Shown in pieces: positions 38,161-50,390 of a DNA stretch of 64,000 nt. Where the stretch lies: assembly GCF_036785885.1 (NCBI RefSeq), contig NC_092312.1:17874001-17938000 (forward strand), written 5' to 3'. The position numbers and the translations under genes were made by a program. The notes beneath the pieces were generated by a model. It was not told where the DNA came from, made no database searches, and saw nothing but the letters and a program-made list of their open reading frames with translations. Position 1 is the first letter of the stretch, and the number at the start of each line of letters is the position of its first letter. Origin of the DNA: Coffea arabica (Eukaryota; Streptophyta; Magnoliopsida; Gentianales; Rubiaceae).

Positions 38161-40010
38161 ATGGCAACAATCTCTTTGGGGATTTCGGCGAGCTTTCTGA
38201 CTAAAGAAACGCCGTCGTCGTTTTCAGTCAGTCTTGCCCCTCCCGTCGCTGTGCGTGCTAACCTGCGCCCTTTGCGTACTGTGACTCTCGCTACCGTCTC
38301 CAAACCGGCTGCCGAGACCAAGAAGCGCGAGCCCAGAGGCATTATGAAGCCGCGCCGTGTCTCCCCCGAAATGCAGGCCTTCCTCGGAGGGGTTTCTGAG
38401 ATCCCTCGTACTCAAGCCCTCAAGGAGATTTGGGCTTACATCAAACGCCACAATCTTCAGGTATCCCCATTTTTCTTTGAACCCTTCTCTGCTTCTACAC
38501 TTTTTCCTTGGTATTTGTAAGCGAAGCTCATATTGTTATGTTATGCCCCCATAATCAGATATTTTTTAATTTCTGGCTCTTGGGTTTGCTTACCTGTTGA
38601 ATGGTGTCTGATCTTCTTTGGGTTTCCCCTACTTTTTGGATATTTGGATATTTGTTCACTTTGGCAAGGTAAAAGCTGTTAATCCTCTTGTGATGTGAAT
38701 GTCGGCTCTTTTCAGATGTTTGATACCTTGCATCTTTGAAGTAGTTATATTTGCTGCTTTGTAATGCGGGAACTGCTTAACTTAATAGTTACTAATGTAC
38801 GAAAAATGCTATAGGATTAGGATGTTTGTTAACTATGCATTTTTTGACTGTGGCCCGTTCCCTGGGAAGCCAATTCTTGCGGTGTATGGGCGTTTATCTG
38901 TTCGAGTATTACATATGGCTGGTACTGGAGATGTACTGCGATGCCCTTCTGCTTTATGCGTCGTGTATGCTTGTTTTTGTCCTTTGGATAGTTAATAGTG
39001 TTGGGAGCAACTAACATATTTGGAGGCCACAAAAGGGGTTATTTTTTTTTGTTTTGTTTTGTGATTATTTGTTTTTATTGCAAATTTGCAGATGACATTG
39101 GTTTCACTCAATGAACTGCAAAGAAGTTCTTGAATTGAAACTACTTGTCTATATGATTGGATTGCATGTTCTTAAATGAGACATGAATTTAAGTAATTTA
39201 GAGTCTTTTTGATCTCTGCAATTGCCAAAATGTTGCAGACTCTGTTTTCATTGACTTTTAAATTGACTGAATTAAGTGATTAACATGGAACCTGTGATTT
39301 ACCAATTTACCAAGGCACTGAGCTCTGAAGCCTGATTTGCACATAAACATACTTCAACATGTTGCGAACTATATTGCTGATGAGTCCAGATTTATCTTGT
39401 TCAATGTGAAGCTAGTCCTTGAGCTTGGTTTATTCTGTCTGGCTGGTTGTACACATGCTAAATTGCTGTTAATAATGTTGAAAATGTTTTTATTTATGGA
39501 CATGCCTGTGTTGTCTGCTTTATGAACTTTTTTCTAAGTTTTCCTTGGATTGTGGTGGTTTTATTTAATTGGCTTTGTTCTTGAATGCAGTTCATCAAAG
39601 GTGCAGTAAATAAAGATATTGAATATGTGTGTAATGACTTCCAGATACATGCTGTGTTTACTGGTTGACAGCCTTTTTTTTTCTTTTTGTTGGGGGGTGG
39701 GGATGAGAGGGGGGGGGTAAGTTATAGGGTTTATGTCTTGTTGAACCCTGATATACAAAGTAGAATTTTGTTCTTATAGTTGGTTTTAAGGGCCCATCAT
39801 TGTTGTGTTTATACATTGATTGGCTTGTTGTGCCTCTGAAGCGCAGCTTTTGTGCTGATGAATTGGTATGTCCATTTTAAAACAAAACAGGATCCGGAGA
39901 ACAAGAAGGTGATTATTTGTGATGAGCAGCTGAAGAAGATTTTTGGAGGAAAAGATCGTGTTGGGTTTCTTGAGATTGCAGGGTTGATTAGTCCTCACTT
40001 TTTAAAGTGA
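38161..40010 (+). CDS. Plastid-targeted SWIB/MDM2 domain protein
   Basis: Two exons, 38161-38460 and 39891-40010, join in phase 0 to 139 residues. The first 50 or so residues (MATISLGISASFLTKETPSS) are rich in Ser, Ala and Val with few acids, typical of a chloroplast transit peptide. The SWIB fold follows: PRRVSPEMQAFLGG, IPRTQALKEIWAYIKRHNLQ, DPENKKVIICDEQLKKIFGG, DRVGFLEIAGLISPHFLK, with the stop right after the last helix. In animals and yeast this domain belongs to SWI/SNF chromatin remodellers. The small stand-alone plant versions go largely to plastids and mitochondria and may act in nucleoids; that role here is inference. The 1430-base intron at HNLQ|DPEN is supported by family continuity. 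Confidence 0.92.
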
Positions 40011-40345
40011 AATTGTCACCTTCAAATTACTCCAACCACATTTTGCAAGGAAAGCACAGCTTTGTAAATGGAAATTTTGGGACTTGGTTGATGGAATTAC
40101 TTCTAGGAGATGTTAGTAGTGATATTTCTCTTCTAGTTCTAGCTAGTATTTCCTTCCAGATATTTCAGTACTGCCCCCCATGTAACCAGGATGGATATCC
40201 TCCTAGTTTGGATGGATAATTTTGTTTTTGTTTTTGGTTGGGGCAGTCAGAATTTGCATGTGGGCTTACAACTGCCAAATCTGGAATATCAAGTATGTAT
40301 ATGTTACCCCGTATTTAGGCTCAACAGCTCGCCAAATTACCATAT

Positions 40346-40533
40346 GGCTTCGTTTGGATTAGCTTTTTTTTTTGGGATATTTTTGAAAAATTTTACTGTA
40401 GCAGAATTTTTAGAGTATATTTTGAAATATTTTTAGAATATATTTTAAAATATTTAAGAATAGTAGAGTTTTTAGAATATATTTTAAGATATTTTTTAAA
40501 CATTAAAAAACTCAATGATCCAAAAATACGGGT
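40346..40533. mobile_element. MITE relic with CGTTTGGATTAGC end
   Basis: The left end GGCTTCGTTTGGATTAGC faces a right end containing GATCCAAAAATACGGG. The interior repeats AGAATATATTTTAAAATATTT-like blocks and has TTACTGTAGCAG, as in the other TTTGGATT MITEs. It abuts the PRISE exon 1 relic. Confidence 0.45.
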
Positions 40534-40536
40534 TGG

Positions 40537-40680
40537 TGTGTAGCTATATGGCGCCGCTAAGGCAACTTCATTTCTCTTCTGCTTTTACGCCCGCTCCTGT
40601 TTCATCTCTCCGTGTCCCTGAATTTTCTTACTGGTAGCTTCATTTGATGAGGCTATTATTATTTGGGTTAGGCCTAGTTT
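40537..40680 (+). pseudogene. Relic of PRISE/VEP1 exon 1 and intron 1
   Basis: GGCGCCGCTAAGGCAACTTC at about 40550 matches GGCGCTGCTAAGGCAACTTC at 46569, the end of exon 1 and start of intron 1 of the intact PRISE gene. Similarity continues for about 100 bases with small gaps (for example TGATGAGGCTATTATTA against AGATAAGGCTAATTAATA). Upstream coding bases are worn and no downstream exon follows; the PPR gene comes next. This is a truncated duplicate of the 5' part of PRISE. Confidence 0.7.
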
Positions 40681-41259
40681 ATGTTGAGTTTAACCTGGAC
40701 CAAACCCAATCCCAATTGATTTTTAATTATTCTATTCTAACTTCAATATTATTATTATTGTGTTAATTTTAAGTGTCATTAATTATTTTTCCTCACTCAC
40801 ACACTAATAATAATAATAATAATAATATGGTAATGTCCAACCAAAAAAATGCCCCTGCGCGTGTCGCTATATATATATATATATATATATATATGTTTTT
40901 AAATCCATAATCAAATAATACTTTTTTTTCTTTTTAAAATAAAACAAGCGCTGCGCATCATTCATATTTCATGGTAAAGAAAATGAAAGTGGAAAACCAC
41001 AAACGTCACCAAATTTGGCCCAGCGGATGGAGATATTTTCATCTGTTGGAATCGAAATGAACGAACATCAATCAGGGCATGGGTCTAATGTCTCAAAGAC
41101 GCATTAAAGCTTCTTGTTAAAGCTCATTCTTCTTATTACAGTCGTTGGCACTGGGACAGGTGATGCCGCCGGCTGGGTCGAACATTTTTTACCCGCTGGT
41201 CTCTGCTCCCTCTTGCTCGAGTTCCTTCCCTGAGTTGGATTGGAGCAGAAATTGTGTCA
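40681..41259. other. Spacer upstream of the PPR gene
   Basis: Contains (AAT)n at about 40805-40826 and (TA)n at about 40868-40894. No gene was seen; the distal part should hold the PPR promoter. Confidence 0.45.
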
Positions 41260-43755
41260 ATGGCAGAGAAGCTAGCACTTCCCCTCCTACTTCCAAATCC
41301 GCCACCCCCAAAGCCTTTCTTTCAAGAACCCCAGCCTCAGCCCACCCCTCTTCCCCACCCCAATACTAGCTCCTTGAACCCTCTCCTCCAAAGCCTCCTC
41401 ATTTCAGAAACCCACCGAAACCCCACCACTTCTTCCAATCCCAGCCAAACTCATGAAAACCACCCCCAGTCCCCATCCTCCTCCTTTATCCCCCGAACCC
41501 GACGGCGTCTTGGCAAGCACCGTGACCTTAATAGAGGGAAGCCCTGGTCTCACCACCGCCTCTCCTGTCAAGGTGAGCGGACTCTCCAGACCCTTCTTGA
41601 TCCAGAATTCCATGTCGAAAATATTAGCCAAGTGTTGCTCAACTTATTTAATTCTCACGATTTTGGTAAGAACCAACAAGGTCCTCAATTCTGCACTGAA
41701 ACTTTGAGCTTAGACATCTTGGGTTTAGTCAAGGGCTTAGGGTATTATAAGAAATGTGACTTGGCAATGCATGTCTTTGAATGGGTTGTGAATCGTAGCG
41801 ATTCACATCTTCTGTTGAGTAATTCTGTTGTAGCTGTGATTATCAGTATGCTTGGGAAAGAGGGCAGGGTTTCGGCTGCAGCTTCTTTGCTTCATAATTT
41901 GCATAGAGATGGTTTCCTCATTGATGTCTATGCATATACTTCTTTGATTTCGGCATTTGCTAATAGTGGGAGGTATAGGGAGGCTGTGATGGTGTTCAAG
42001 AAAATGGAGGATGAGGGTTGCAGGCCTACTTTGATCACTTACAACGTGATCTTGAAAGTTTATGGAAAAATGGGCATGCCTTGGCATAAGATCATGGAGG
42101 TGTTTGAGGGTATGAAGGTTTCTGCGGTTGCCCCAGATTCTTATACGTATAATACCCTTATAGCTTGTTGTAGAAGGGGGTCTTTGTATGAGGAGGCTAA
42201 AGAGATTTTTGAGGAGATGAAATTGGTTGGCTGTGTGCCGGATAAAGTCACCTATAATGCATTACTGGACGTCTATGGCAAGTCGAGGAGGCCTCATGAA
42301 GCTTTGGAGGTTTTGGCAGAGATGGAGGTCAATGGCTTCTCTCCCTGTACTGTGACATATAACTCTTTAATATCTGCTTATTCTAGGGATGGATTGTTGG
42401 AAGAAGCAACGGAGCTAAAATCGCAAATGATGGAAAAAGGGATCAAGCCTGATGTGTTTACTTATACCACTCTATTATCAGGATTTGAGAAGGCTGGTAA
42501 GGATGAGTCTGCCATGAAGGTCTTTGATGAGATGAGAGCTGCAGGTTGTAATCCAAATATCTGTACGTTTAATGCCCTTATTAAAATGTATGGCAACCGC
42601 GGAAAATTTACAGAAATGATGAAGATTTTTGATGATATCAAGACGTGCAAATGTAGTCCCGATATCGTTACATGGAATACACTTCTTGCAGTGTTTGGAC
42701 AGAACGGCATGGACTCTGAGGTATCCGGGGTTTTCAAGGAAATGAAAAGAGCAGGCTTTTTAGCTGAGAGAGATACTTTTAACACTCTAATCAGTGCTTA
42801 CAGCCGCTGTGGGTCTTTTGACCAGGCCATGACTGTCTACAAGAGAATGCTGACAGCAGGGGTGACCCCTGACCTCTCTACCTACAATGCTGTTTTAGCA
42901 GCTCTGGCTCGGGGAGGGCTCTGGGAACAGTCTAACAAAGTGTTTGATGAAATGAAGGATTGTCGATGTAAGCCCAATGAACAGACCTATAGTTCCTTGC
43001 TTCATGCCTATGCTAATGGCAAGGAGATTGACAAGATGCATGCTCTTGCAGAGGACATCTACTCTGGTGTTATTGAACCTCATGCTGTGCTTTACAAGAC
43101 GCTCGTTCTGGTTTATAGCAAAAGTGACCTACTTGCAGAAACAGAACGGGCCTTCCAGGAGTTGAGAAGAAAAGGTTGCTCTGTCGACATAACGACTCTG
43201 AATGCCATGGTTTCCATATATGGGCGGCGTCAAATGATCAGAGAGGCAAATGAAATTATTAATTTCATGAGGGAAAGTGGTTTTACACCTACCTTGACAA
43301 CTTATAATAGTTTGATGAATATGTATAGCCGGTCAGCAGATTATGAGAAATCTGAAGAAATGCTGAGGGAGCTTTTAGCTAAAGGAGTTAAGCCTGATTT
43401 GATCTCATACAACACAGTGATAAATGCATATTGCAGAAATGGTCGAATGAGGGATGCATCTCGGGTCTTCGCAGAAATGAGGGAATCTGGGCTTGTTCCG
43501 GATGTTGTCACATATAATACATTCATAGCTAATTATGCAGCTGTCTCGATGTTTGTTGAGGCAATTGATGTGGTTCACTACATGATCAAGCACGGTTGCA
43601 AACCAAATGAGAGCACATATAATTCAATTGTAGATTCGTACTGTAAGCTTGGCCGGAGGGATGAGGCAGTGGTGTTTGTTGGTAACCTTCGCGAGCTTAA
43701 TCCCCATATTTCTAGGGAGGAAGAATGTAGATTGCTGGAAAGATTGAAGAGGTGA
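41260..43755 (+). CDS. P-class pentatricopeptide repeat protein, At5g02860-like
   Basis: A single uninterrupted frame of 831 residues, as usual for plant PPR genes. The start is the ATG at 41260 (MAEKLALPLLLP), which matches the N-terminus I recall for Arabidopsis At5g02860; the frame is open slightly upstream but without an ATG. After a Pro/Ser-rich N-terminal part, canonical 35-residue PPR motifs run from about residue 220 to the end (ITYNVILKVYGKMGMP, VTYNALLDVYGKSRRP, VTYNSLISAYSRDGLLEEA, FTYTTLLSGFEKAGK and so on), about 16 repeats with no E or DYW tail. P-class PPRs bind organellar RNA one base per repeat and affect stability, splicing or translation. The residue pairs that would set RNA preference are intact, but the target cannot be read by eye. 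Organelle targeting is likely, though the N-terminus is not a clear transit peptide. Confidence 0.95.
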   Translation: MAEKLALPLLLPNPPPPKPFFQEPQPQPTPLPHPNTSSLNPLLQSLLISETHRNPTTSSNPSQTHENHPQSPSSSFIPRTRRRLGKHRDLNRGKPWSHHRLSCQGERTLQTLLDPEFHVENISQVLLNLFNSHDFGKNQQGPQFCTETLSLDILGLVKGLGYYKKCDLAMHVFEWVVNRSDSHLLLSNSVVAVIISMLGKEGRVSAAASLLHNLHRDGFLIDVYAYTSLISAFANSGRYREAVMVFKKMEDEGCRPTLITYNVILKVYGKMGMPWHKIMEVFEGMKVSAVAPDSYTYNTLIACCRRGSLYEEAKEIFEEMKLVGCVPDKVTYNALLDVYGKSRRPHEALEVLAEMEVNGFSPCTVTYNSLISAYSRDGLLEEATELKSQMMEKGIKPDVFTYTTLLSGFEKAGKDESAMKVFDEMRAAGCNPNICTFNALIKMYGNRGKFTEMMKIFDDIKTCKCSPDIVTWNTLLAVFGQNGMDSEVSGVFKEMKRAGFLAERDTFNTLISAYSRCGSFDQAMTVYKRMLTAGVTPDLSTYNAVLAALARGGLWEQSNKVFDEMKDCRCKPNEQTYSSLLHAYANGKEIDKMHALAEDIYSGVIEPHAVLYKTLVLVYSKSDLLAETERAFQELRRKGCSVDITTLNAMVSIYGRRQMIREANEIINFMRESGFTPTLTTYNSLMNMYSRSADYEKSEEMLRELLAKGVKPDLISYNTVINAYCRNGRMRDASRVFAEMRESGLVPDVVTYNTFIANYAAVSMFVEAIDVVHYMIKHGCKPNESTYNSIVDSYCKLGRRDEAVVFVGNLRELNPHISREEECRLLERLKR

Positions 43756-44719
43756 TTATGGAGCATCTCCTGCTGCTTGTGGAATCGCCTTGCACACGTT
43801 CCTTCTCGTCTTGCTGTTTGGCTGTTTATAGCCTGCTCCAATGGAATAATGAGCGGGATGGCATGTTTATGTATAGAATCTTACCCGATCAAGTCATGTT
43901 GGACTAATACTTGAGCTTCAGTGCTCATTAGGATGTATAGCTGGCATTAATTAAGCCTTTGTAAACCCATAGGAGATAGAATACTCCGATGCAGGGTATG
44001 TACAATTTCGTTTCAGTAATCAAAGAGGAGATTTGTGAATCAATCCAAGACTTTTGTCATTTTTCTGCAATATTTCCTGGGGATACCATACGTCGAACAC
44101 TTGAATTCTCTGGGAGAACATGGTCTCAGAAGAAGTGGGACACCAAATAGTAAATCAAGATTAGGTACAGCAAAACTACCGAAATCTGGACTTGGAACAT
44201 GCCGTTAATGATTGACCGAGTGAACGTTAAAAAACCTAATGATGAACTCTATTCAGAATAAAAAAGGTCTAATTCCTACCCTCCATTCCTTCCTTCCATC
44301 GCCTTTACAGACTCTATACATACATAAATACTTCTTCTTCTTCTTCTTCTTTAAAAAAAAAAAAAAAAAAAAAATCAGATCACAGGTCCAACTTTGGACT
44401 TTTCTTTCTTTCATTTTCTTTCTTTATTCTTCATTGAGGGAGCCCGTTAGACATTTTGTTACTTGTAAAGCAGTCTAATCTAGACTTTTTGTTGTTATTG
44501 TTGTTTTAATTAAATAAAATAATATTAGCTCGTAGCCTTTGTTAAATTCAATTGTTGGCGTTGGCAAAGCAAAAGTTAATAGCAGCACCTAACTATCTCT
44601 ATCATTATCTCGGGAAGCCGGCAGCCATGTAAGTGGATGCATTATCTTATTAAACCATACAACAATGCAAAACAAATTTGTACCCCCCGCCCCCGTAAAA
44701 AAAAGATGAAGAAAAGAAT
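43756..44719. other. Spacer downstream of the PPR gene
   Basis: Contains the 3' untranslated region of the PPR gene, a (CTT)n run at about 44332-44352 followed by a long A run, and a copy of the PRISE promoter segment (listed separately). No other gene was recognised. Confidence 0.45.
44285..44332 (+). repeat. Stray copy of the PRISE promoter segment
   Basis: CTTCCATCGCCTTTACAGAC and then TCTATACATACATAAATACT match 46448-46490 just upstream of PRISE exon 1 (CTTCCATCGCCTATACAGAC, TCTATACAGACATAAATACT) at nearly all positions, including the candidate TATA box ATAAATA. Similarity ends at the (CTT)n run. Confidence 0.7.
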
Positions 44720-45433
44720 AAGGGATAATATTAGAAACCTCCCTGAGATTATTCTCCTAAAGTTTTAAAAATATCACTTATCTCCCTTACTTTTGTTATT
44801 TGTGTAACAAAGTTTTTAAAAACTCTAAACTACCGTTTCACTTACTAAATAAAAACATTCGTAATCCACTTTGTTCACTTTCAAAAAACCATCACCTCAA
44901 AAACAATTTCTTATAGTATTAATAATTACCATATCATAATGCTATAACCCATAAAAATATAAATTTGAAAAAAAAATACACTTGTATCAATTTAACTTTA
45001 TATACTCAAAATCGATTTCTTATGAATTTATATATATTTTTAACAGCTTCTCAACTCTTACTCAAATCATTAAACTGTACCAACTATTATAAAAATCAAC
45101 TTAAAATAAGCAAATAAATTAGACCCCACTTTATAACAATCACAAAAAATAAAAGATAAATAAAATTCAATTTATTATAATTTACAAATAAAATATTGCA
45201 TAGTCATCCAAAAATGCGTAAGAGAGAATGAGAAAGAAAAGGAAAAATAAGAAAGTGACTTTTGTTTCTTTTTTTTTTTATTTTTGAGCTCCATTTATTT
45301 AATATGTTGTGAATTATGTGTCAAGTAAGGATTAATATAGTCTCTTTACAATAATTAGGGATGATAAGTGATATTTTTACAATTTCATGAGTGTCAAGTA
45401 ATATTAAAAGAAACCTCGAGAGGTTTCTGATAC
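44720..45433. mobile_element. MITE with AATATTAGAAACCTCC ends
   Basis: The left end (GGATAATATTAGAAACCTCC) and mirrored right end (AATCTTAGTATCAGAAACCTC) match, and similarity extends inward about 100 bases with gaps (AAAAATATCACTTATC is shared by both arms). The element is about 0.7 kb and has no coding content. It ends where the foldback element begins. Confidence 0.55.
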
Positions 45434-45441
45434 TAAGATTA

Positions 45442-46236
45442 AGGGTTAATTACATTTACCTCCCTTGAGGTTTGATCATATTATCAATCAATCCCTATAA
45501 TTTATCCAAATAACGGTTTCACCCTTTGAATGATCAAACATTTAACAAAAACCCCCTTAATGCCGAAAATGCCCTTTTTGAGGCCATATTGCATTAAAAA
45601 AAGAACATATTTTTATTTATTAACTTTCAAGTAATCCAAAAAAATCATCAAAAAGTTTTTGCTTATTATTTTATAAAAATCATATCTTTGCTTCCATAAA
45701 TAGTTTTGAATCAATAATTATTTTAAATCTTAAAAATGAATATTAAAAATTAGATAAATTGAAAGAAAAATAAAAAAGAAGCAATTATTTTAAATCCTCA
45801 AGTATGGTTCGAATTTGTGGTTCAAGGCATGTTGCAGAGAGCACAAGGCATGTTTTCCTCAATTTGAACCATACTTCAGCAATTAAAATAATTTCTTCTT
45901 TTTTTATTTTTCTTTCAATTTATCTAATTTTTAATATTCATTTTTAAGATTTAAAATAATTATTGATTCAAAACTATTTATGGAAGCAAATATATGGTTT
46001 TTATAAAATAATAAGCAAAAACTTTTTTCTATTTTTTTTGGATTGCTTCACGGTTAATAAAATAAAAATATGTTCTTTTTTTAATGTAACATGGCCTCAA
46101 TAAGGGCATTTTCGGCATTAAGGGGGTTTTTGTTAAATATTGGATCATTCAAAGAGTGAGACCGTTATTTGGACAAATTATAGGAATTGATTGGTAATAT
46201 GGTCAAACTTCAAGGGAGGTAAATGTAATTAACCCT
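45442..46236. mobile_element. Foldback element with near-perfect 390-bp arms
   Basis: The left end AGGGTTAATTACATTTACCT is mirrored at the right end AGGTAAATGTAATTAACCCT, and the mirror holds inward for almost 400 bases (for example CCCTTAATGCCGAAAATGCC against GGCATTTTCGGCATTAAGGG). Only about 20 bases at the centre near 45835 do not pair. Flanks AAGATTA at 45435-45441 and 46237-46243 look like a target-site duplication of 7 to 8 bp. High arm-to-arm identity suggests a young insertion or gene conversion between arms. It has no coding sequence, and the superfamily is unclear. Confidence 0.85.
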
Positions 46237-46480
46237 AAGATTAACAACATTCATTCCAGCCCACAAAACAAAACAAAACAAAAGACTACAATCGTCATCA
46301 TCATTCATTACACATTTACGCCTAAAGAAATGGGGCATTCGATTGATTTATCAGCGCCTGACTCCTGACTTCACCGCTTTTGTCACTCAGCAGTCAGCAT
46401 CGTCCGCTTCTACACGTCTTCGCCCTTGCCACCAGAAACAAAAGACTTCCTTCCATCGCCTATACAGACTCTATACAGAC

Positions 46481-46488
46481 ATAAATAC
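46481..46488 (+). promoter_or_regulatory. Candidate TATA box of PRISE
   Basis: ATAAATAC lies about 55 bases upstream of the start codon at 46542, in a segment that has a second copy at 44.3 kb. Confidence 0.4.
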
Positions 46489-46541
46489 TCCCCACACAAC
46501 AAAACTCCATTTCATTTCATTTGCATTTCGCCAATCCAAAA

Positions 46542-47877
<1,336 letters not shown>

Positions 47878-48714
47878 TTTGGACTTTTGTTTTTGAGTTT
47901 TGTGATGTTTGATGTGTTCTTAGATATGTTTCTTCTCCAGTAGCTTGCTGTTTAGGAAGGTGAATAATGATGAAAGATTTTATATCTGGCCACGAGGTTT
48001 TAGTTTGCAATGTGATCAGTTTCCGCAATTCGTATCTTCTTTCTTTGTTATCCTGCTTTTACTCTAATTGCATGCCCTGATGAATCTGCTCCCACAATAT
48101 GGCCTTGACTTTTTGAGACAATTATAGAGAGACATATCAATATGCTAGAAGCAGAACAGAGGCTAAAATATCTCTGTCTGGTATAAAGTTAAACAAAGAG
48201 TAGGAGAAGACAGCAGAACTAGAATGGCACTTTAAACCCCCAAATCTTAAACTGATGATGATATGCAATGTACGAAGGGACAGAAGGCCATGGATGTAAC
48301 TTTCACTCCCATTACCCTGTGTGTTCTCAAGCAGGGTAACATCCTGAACGAATGATCCTAAAGGCAGAAGATTCCTCTTGCACTGAAGGGTAACACCCCA
48401 TATCTACGCAAATGCCATACTCTGCAGTGCAGTGACAATCAATTTGATCGTCTCTTGCAACGGCCAAATATTCTAGAGTGCATCAACAGCAATGGTAGAG
48501 GTTGATAATTTGGAAAGCCACCATCACTATTGACCCAACCCAGGAATTAGCTTTGTTAAGCGTGTGGACAAACACTTGTACATATATACAACAAAGCACA
48601 GATGGAAAGGGAGAATTTCTGAAACAAGATCACCGCATGCTAAAGATTAAAATTTGATTCAATCTCTTCCTTCCGGGGTTGAAATCACAAAAGGTTGTGC
48701 TTCAAAAGAGAGGT
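47878..48714. other. Spacer between convergent PRISE and SWS1 genes
   Basis: Holds the 3' untranslated regions of both genes. No further gene was seen. Confidence 0.5.
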
Positions 48715-49593
48715 TCAGAGTTTAGAGAGGAGTAGAGCCAGCTCCTCATCGGGAATTTTAACGTCAATGCATGCTCCGAGTGAAGCAGCTAGTCTTGCAG
48801 CTAACTGATGCTTGCACTGAGAAACAGCAAAAAAGGGACAGACCTGATGCTCTTTTAACTTGTAGTATCAAATTAAGCATAAATATTTATTAACGAATGA
48901 ATACTAGTAAACTTGTGTAGTCAATAAATAGAAGAAAAAAAAAGGGGACCAAAATGGTTCATATTCTAGTAGTAGAAAAGAAACAGAAACTCACACAAAG
49001 CTGTTCTCCCCTGTTAACAACGTCATAGAAGAACGAATAACAAGCACAATAGTGTTCCGGGAAGCACAAGTATTCTTCTTTCCTCCGCGATTCTCCCAGA
49101 ACCTGATCAAGAAACGAAATTAAGGGTCATGAAAAATGAAAAAAAAAAGGTACATTTATTCTTTTGATTAAATGAATAAACACCTGAAAAATAGAGCGGC
49201 CGCTGGGTTCACCAGAGATTCTCTTGACTCCTCTCTGATCGACTATCCTCGTCGCTTTCTCCAGATTCTTGCCGAACAAAAAATGCAGTCTACAGACAGA
49301 AAGACTCACATCCATCAACCAATATTAACAGACAAATTTGAGAAAAAGAAACACTCGTTGACTCACTCACGTTGAGAGCTGGTCATCCGTGACTGCCCAG
49401 ATTCACAATCACATGCATAAACATCTATTGTTAAGCAATATGCAGTCCAGAAATCAATTTATAAAAGAAAAAAAGATGAAGGAGCATTAGAAGACACAAA
49501 TGAAGAATTGGAATGAGAAGGAAGCAGTGAACCTGAACCCCTGGACTCAATTTCCTTCCACGCTGCTTCTGCAACCAAACTGCTTGTGTTCAT
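48715..49593 (-). CDS. SWS1: SWIM-domain protein, SWS1/ZSWIM7 homologue
   Basis: Five exons: 49593-49533, 49392-49371, 49289-49184, 49102-48995 and 48816-48715. They join in frame to 132 residues opening MNTSSLVAEAAWKEIE. The SWIM zinc motif CxCxnCxH is complete: HYCACYSFFYD, then QLCCKHQLAARLAASLG. The block LHFLFGKNLEKATRIVDQRG is typical of SWS1 proteins. SWS1 works with RAD51 paralogues in homologous recombination; the Arabidopsis homologue I recall is SSN2 (At4g33925). Exon 2 is only 22 bases and splits codons at both borders, so it must be spliced in to keep the frame. Human ZSWIM7 is similar in size. The frame is open upstream of the ATG, but without another ATG. It lies 0.8 kb downstream of the PP2C gene, same strand. 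Confidence 0.9.
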
Positions 49594-50390
49594 TCTCGGA
49601 ACCAAAACCCTCCCCACTATCTCTATCTCAGACAAACGTCCCGCCAAGGGCCAGAACGCAATGTCAGTCTAGTCCTCCTATAGTTAGGGCGCAGTGGCCC
49701 AGCACTCCATTTCTCTTTCTTTTTCCATTTTCTATTCTTCCCTCTCTCTCTCTCTCTCCCTATAAACTTCTTTCTTTATTTGGGTTAATTTTCATTTTTT
49801 TTTTTTTTAAAAAAAACATATCTTCCCCCTTTTGAGTGGTGGTGCTACTGCTACTAGCTCTAGTGGCAAAATGATTTCGGAATTAAAGTACTCCCAACTT
49901 CTTACTTTAGATTCTCCCAACTTCTTGTGGCAAAGAGATTATTCTATTGGTTTCGCAAGAAAGATTTCTTAAACATGATTCGTTCGCACGTTCTGCATCT
50001 CCGGTGCTCACCATCGTTTTGTAATACAATTTTTTTTGTTGGTTACGATGCCATCATTGCGACAGGGTAGATCTTGTTCAATTAATATTTTAACAACAAA
50101 AAAGGTTAGTATTATGTATGTACCAAGAACCCCCAAACAAGAAAACAATCGACGTAGTAACATATAATTATTTTCTGTAATGCAATCCATTATTTGTGTC
50201 CAAAACCAACTCACGGCACGGAAGAAAGAACAAAAAAATGATTGTATCCAATCCGGATCTGAAGTTAAGAAAATGCTAAGCCGCTACACCACCCTTCAGT
50301 CTCATATCTACAACGGCGAACTGCGTCTTCCTGTATACATACAAATTACATTTTTTCAGTTCAGACTTCAGATGTAGCAGTCTCTCATAA
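49594..50390. other. Spacer between SWS1 and PP2C genes
   Basis: Includes the promoter of SWS1 and the 3' end of the PP2C transcript, with a (CT)n-rich patch at about 49741-49760. No gene was recognised. Confidence 0.5.

Noticed and set aside
39591-39600. Tiny exon FIK in the SWIB intron (AATGCAG|TTCATCAAAG|GTGCAG)
   Set aside because: The SWIB fold is continuous from HNLQ to DPENKK; a three-codon insert is not expected.
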